A stretch of 34,469 nucleotides of DNA from an uncultured Ferrovum sp. (GTDB lineage: Bacteria; Pseudomonadota; Gammaproteobacteria; Burkholderiales; Ferrovaceae), in contig CAIPBT010000082.1 in assembly GCA_903863375.1 (NCBI GenBank), positions 1-34,469 on the forward strand. The letters run 5' to 3'. The stretch's first letter is position 1; each line of letters begins with the position of its first letter. Of the stretch, positions 32,634 through 34,469 are shown one piece after another. The notes below the pieces were generated by a model that was not told the DNA's origin, searched no databases, and saw only the letters and a list, made by a program, of their open reading frames with translations. The position numbers and the translations under genes were made by a program.

Positions 32634-33077
32634 TTAGTCGAGAAACAGTGCCCGGGCAATCCGCCAGTCTTGCTGACCACTCATCACGGTATCGCAGCCT
32701 AGTGGCTCCGGTTCTCCGTCTGGGGCGAGATCCGAGCGGGACCGGTCGCCCGTTCCCACGTTCTGGTAGTAGCGATCCAGCCAGACCCGAATGTGCCGCG
32801 ACGCGTGGGTGCTGCGTACCAGGATTTTCTTGCCGTCCCGGGTTTGGCACCCAGCATCTTCTTCATGCACGAATTCGATGAACTGGCGGGGGTCGTCGTC
32901 CCTGGCGATCCGGGGTTCACTGGTGGTGACATCAATCGATGGAACCGTTTCGGCGGCGTCGGCGGGCGTGACGCTCTGGCCGAACCACAGGGCAACGCCA
33001 AGAAGCAGGCCCAGAACGATGCGAAACCCGTGGCCGGCATTGAGCCGAAGGCGCTGTGTAACGCGAAAGGTATTCAA
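32634..33077 (-). CDS. Small exported protein of unknown function
   Basis: This is 147 residues if translation starts at the TTG at 33077; no in-frame ATG precedes the signal sequence, and GGAG lies 11 bases upstream. A basic N-terminus and hydrophobic core (FRIVLGLLLGVALWFG) end at a likely signal peptidase site after PADA (about residue 41). The mature domain (about 106 residues) has two cysteines (EDAGCQT and PLGCDTV) that could pair, and many charged residues. I do not recognise the family. It is upstream of the DUF2844-DUF3443 pair on the same strand (129-base gap), so it may belong to the same export-associated unit. Confidence 0.7.
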   Translation of the reverse strand: MNTFRVTQRLRLNAGHGFRIVLGLLLGVALWFGQSVTPADAAETVPSIDVTTSEPRIARDDDPRQFIEFVHEEDAGCQTRDGKKILVRSTHASRHIRVWLDRYYQNVGTGDRSRSDLAPDGEPEPLGCDTVMSGQQDWRIARALFLD

Positions 33078-33197
33078 GACGGGATGTTCTCCGAGGGGGC
33101 GGAAACGGAAGGCCTGCCGTTCTGGTGCGGCGACGCTTTCTCAACGGTGTTCGAGCAACAGATTAACGGCTTGGTTCGCCGTCACCAAGCGATGCAG

Positions 33198-33221
33198 GGT
33201 AAATGTTTTGGTAAATGTTTT
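33198..33221. repeat. Perfect tandem 12-bp direct repeat
   Basis: GGTAAATGTTTT occurs twice head-to-tail, about 120 bases upstream of the exported-protein start. It could be a pair of binding sites or a slippage product. Confidence 0.85.
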
Positions 33222-33579
33222 GGTGGCTGGGCCGGTTTTCCGGGTTTTCGTCCTGGGTTCCGAAACGTTTCTGCCGAGAGATTGTCTCTATATGGGGACT
33301 AGATTGCGCACCATTTCGTTCAAATTGCCAGCTCTGTGGCAAGTCTTGATGCGCCATCCAACGACGGATTGACAAAGCTGTCAAGTTTCTGACTAAATGC
33401 TGGGTTGAGAAACAGTTAATCCGTTAAATATTTTTTTACGATTATCGCTGGTAACGGCATAGGTCTGCCCCAAACCCGCTTTGGTTGGCCAGGCGACTGA
33501 ATGGCCCGAGGAGTGACCTCAGCGTTCAGTTACACAGAATTTCACAACAAACCCTTGCGTCCGCACTTGTGGTGTCGGT

Positions 33580-33607
33580 TAAAATTGCTTCGGTAGCTTG
33601 CTGATAA
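33580..33607 (+). promoter_or_regulatory. Candidate sigma-28-like promoter of the HTH-only gene
   Basis: GCTGATAA (33600-33607) matches 7/8 of the sigma-28 -10 consensus, and TAAA (33580-33583) supplies a -35 core, but the spacing is 16 rather than 15 bases. It lies about 85 bases before the ATG at 33692. It overlaps the palindrome at 33605-33621. Confidence 0.42.
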
Positions 33608-33621
33608 GAAACAATTTCTTA
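33605..33621. promoter_or_regulatory. Palindrome overlapping the HTH-gene promoter
   Basis: TAAGAAA (33605-33611) and TTTCTTA (33615-33621) form a perfect 7-bp dyad with a 3-base centre. It overlaps the end of the putative -10 element, the position expected for an autorepressor site. Confidence 0.5.
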
Positions 33622-33691
33622 AATCCGCTGGCAGACTGAGCCGAACACGACCGCCAGGCACGAGTGCCCAACCTTCACGAAGGATACCGAC

Positions 33692-34036
33692 ATGGATTCC
33701 AACAACGCAGAGCATCTGACTGCATTCCGCCATCTGGATTTGTCCATCCTGCGCAGCTTTGTCCTGATCGCGGATGGGCGGTCGTTTGGCGAAACCGCAA
33801 TCTTGATGGATCGGTCTCCCTCGGCCATCACCCTGCAGATCCAGAAGCTGGAATGCTTTCTGGGGGCACGCCTGTTGAACCGTTCGGGTCGTTCGATCAC
33901 CCTCACGCGCGCTGGCGAAGTGCTGCTGCAGGATGTGCGTAACCTGCTTGACGCCAACGATCGACTGCTTGACGAATTCAATCAGCGTCTGGGCATGATC
34001 GCCCCCTCGATGGAAGGTCTGGGCTCGGGCTTCTGA
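33692..34036 (+). CDS. Stand-alone LysR-type HTH protein lacking the effector domain
   Basis: This is 114 residues. Residues about 15-75 are a LysR-type winged HTH: LDLSILRSFVLIADGRSFGETAILMDRSPSAITLQIQKLECFLGARLLNRSGRSITLTRAGEVLLQDV. A short helix (LLDANDRLLDEFNQRLG) follows, corresponding to the LysR linker/dimer helix, then the protein ends. LysR regulators are about 300 residues, so the whole substrate-binding domain is missing. No continuation is visible in other frames before the convergent gene, so this is an HTH-only form rather than a fresh frameshift. AAGGA lies 7 bases before the ATG. A sigma-28-like promoter and palindrome precede it. Confidence 0.85.
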   Translation: MDSNNAEHLTAFRHLDLSILRSFVLIADGRSFGETAILMDRSPSAITLQIQKLECFLGARLLNRSGRSITLTRAGEVLLQDVRNLLDANDRLLDEFNQRLGMIAPSMEGLGSGF

Positions 34037-34092
34037 CGAGCCGCTGCCCGACGTACCTGTTTGCAGGCCCGCCCGCTGTCGGTCGGGTCCGC

Positions 34093-34469
34093 TTACAGAC
34101 CCAGCGCGCTCAGGCCTGGATGGTCATCCGGTCGTGGCCCGGCCGGCCACTGAAATTTGCGTTCCTCCGCGCGAATGGGCAGGTCGTTGATGCTCGCAAT
34201 ACGCCGCTCCATGTAACCGAGTGCGTCGAACGCCCAGTTCTCGTTACCGTACGACCGAAACCACTGGCCGGAATCGTCGTGCCACTCGTACGCAAAGCGC
34301 ACCGCGATGTGGTTTGCATGGAATGCCCACAACTCCTTGATCAGTCGGTAATCCAGTTCGCGGGCCCATTTGCGTTCGAGGAACGCGGCAATCGCCGCGC
34401 GGCCCTGCAGAAACTCGGCCCGGTTGCGCCAGACACTGTCCGGTGAATAGGCCAGCGCGACACGCTGCG
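34093..34469 (-). CDS. DUF1348 (NTF2-like) family protein, 5' end outside the window
   Basis: The minus-strand frame is open from the window edge to TAA at 34093-34095, giving 125 C-terminal residues. Upstream residues read [21 protein letters not shown] and [42 protein letters not shown], then [21 protein letters not shown] with [13 protein letters not shown] at the end. This is the highly conserved DUF1348 pattern, a SnoaL/NTF2-like small alpha+beta barrel of unknown biochemical role. The internal ATG at 34332 is not the true start, because the conserved region continues upstream of it. The gene converges with the HTH-only gene across 56 bases. Confidence 0.9.
   Translation of the reverse strand, partial: QRVALAYSPDSVWRNRAEFLQGRAAIAAFLERKWARELDYRLIKELWAFHANHIAVRFAYEWHDDSGQWFRSYGNENWAFDALGYMERRIASINDLPIRAEERKFQWPAGPRPDDHPGLSALGL

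Larger units (their letters stand above)
33078..33691. other. Gene-free region between the exported protein and the HTH protein
   Basis: About 614 bases with no supportable gene. It includes a perfect 12-bp direct repeat, GGTAAATGTTTT, at 33198-33209 and 33210-33221, and an AGAGA-TTG-TCTCT dyad at 33277-33289. From about 33380 to 33640 the DNA is distinctly AT-richer than the rest of the window, with a seven-T run near 33431, a GTTTCT/AGAAAC inverted pair, and the promoter and palindrome listed separately. Short open frames here lack start signals. Confidence 0.7.

Noticed and set aside
33163-33170. Minus-strand GCCGTTAA (7/8 to the sigma-28 -10) upstream of the exported-protein gene
   Set aside because: No acceptable -35 at 15 or 16 bases; the -10 alone is not enough in this length of DNA.

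Overview
This window reads as a high-GC (roughly mid-60s %) chromosomal flagellar region from a betaproteobacterium. The evidence is the gene order, with fliE divergent from one long fliFGHIJKLMNOPQR operon, a sigma-28 type fliC promoter, and a DUF2844/DUF3443 lipoprotein pair that I associate mainly with Burkholderiales-like bacteria. I cannot name the genus. No tRNA, rRNA, CRISPR array, insertion sequence or prophage is visible.

Layout. (1) 1-159: 3' end of flgL. (2) 229-610, minus strand: a small unrecognised gene with a strong ribosome binding site and a sigma-28-like promoter. (3) 662-12234, minus strand: the complete early flagellar operon fliF-G-H-I-J-K-L-M-N-O-P-Q-R, with many 4-base ATGA overlaps. 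(4) 12402-12905, plus: fliE. (5) 12937-15990, minus: fliS-fliT-second FliK-like protein-FlhB C-domain protein (FlhX type)-YcgR/PilZ brake, almost all translationally coupled. (6) 16372-20702, plus: fliC with its sigma-28 promoter, leader hairpin and terminator, then flaG and fliD. (7) 20819-28310: a probable flagellin-glycosylation island. A TPR-OGT glycosyltransferase (minus) diverges from six tightly packed plus-strand genes: sugar aminotransferase, WbqC-family protein, two paralogous beta-propeller proteins, GNAT acetyltransferase and methyltransferase. (8) 28362-30206, minus: a PAS histidine kinase and a NarL/FixJ response regulator. (9) 30424-33077, minus: a DUF3443 lipoprotein with paired aspartic-protease-like motifs, DUF2844, and a small exported protein. 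(10) 33580-34036, plus: an HTH-only LysR-type protein behind another sigma-28-like promoter and a palindrome. (11) 34093-34469, minus: a DUF1348 (NTF2-like) gene cut by the window edge.

How it fits together. Region 3 and fliE build the basal body, C-ring, ATPase and export gate. Region 5 supplies flagellin/cap chaperones, hook-length or export-switch accessory proteins and a c-di-GMP brake. Region 6 makes the filament and cap. Region 7 probably synthesises and attaches an amino-sugar glycan to flagellin. The part least covered by existing description is the glycan cassette with its tandem beta-propeller pair. After that come the two candidate sigma-28-controlled small genes outside the classic set and the pepsin-like reading of DUF3443. 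All functional statements rest on reading the sequence and on family knowledge; no database search was run.
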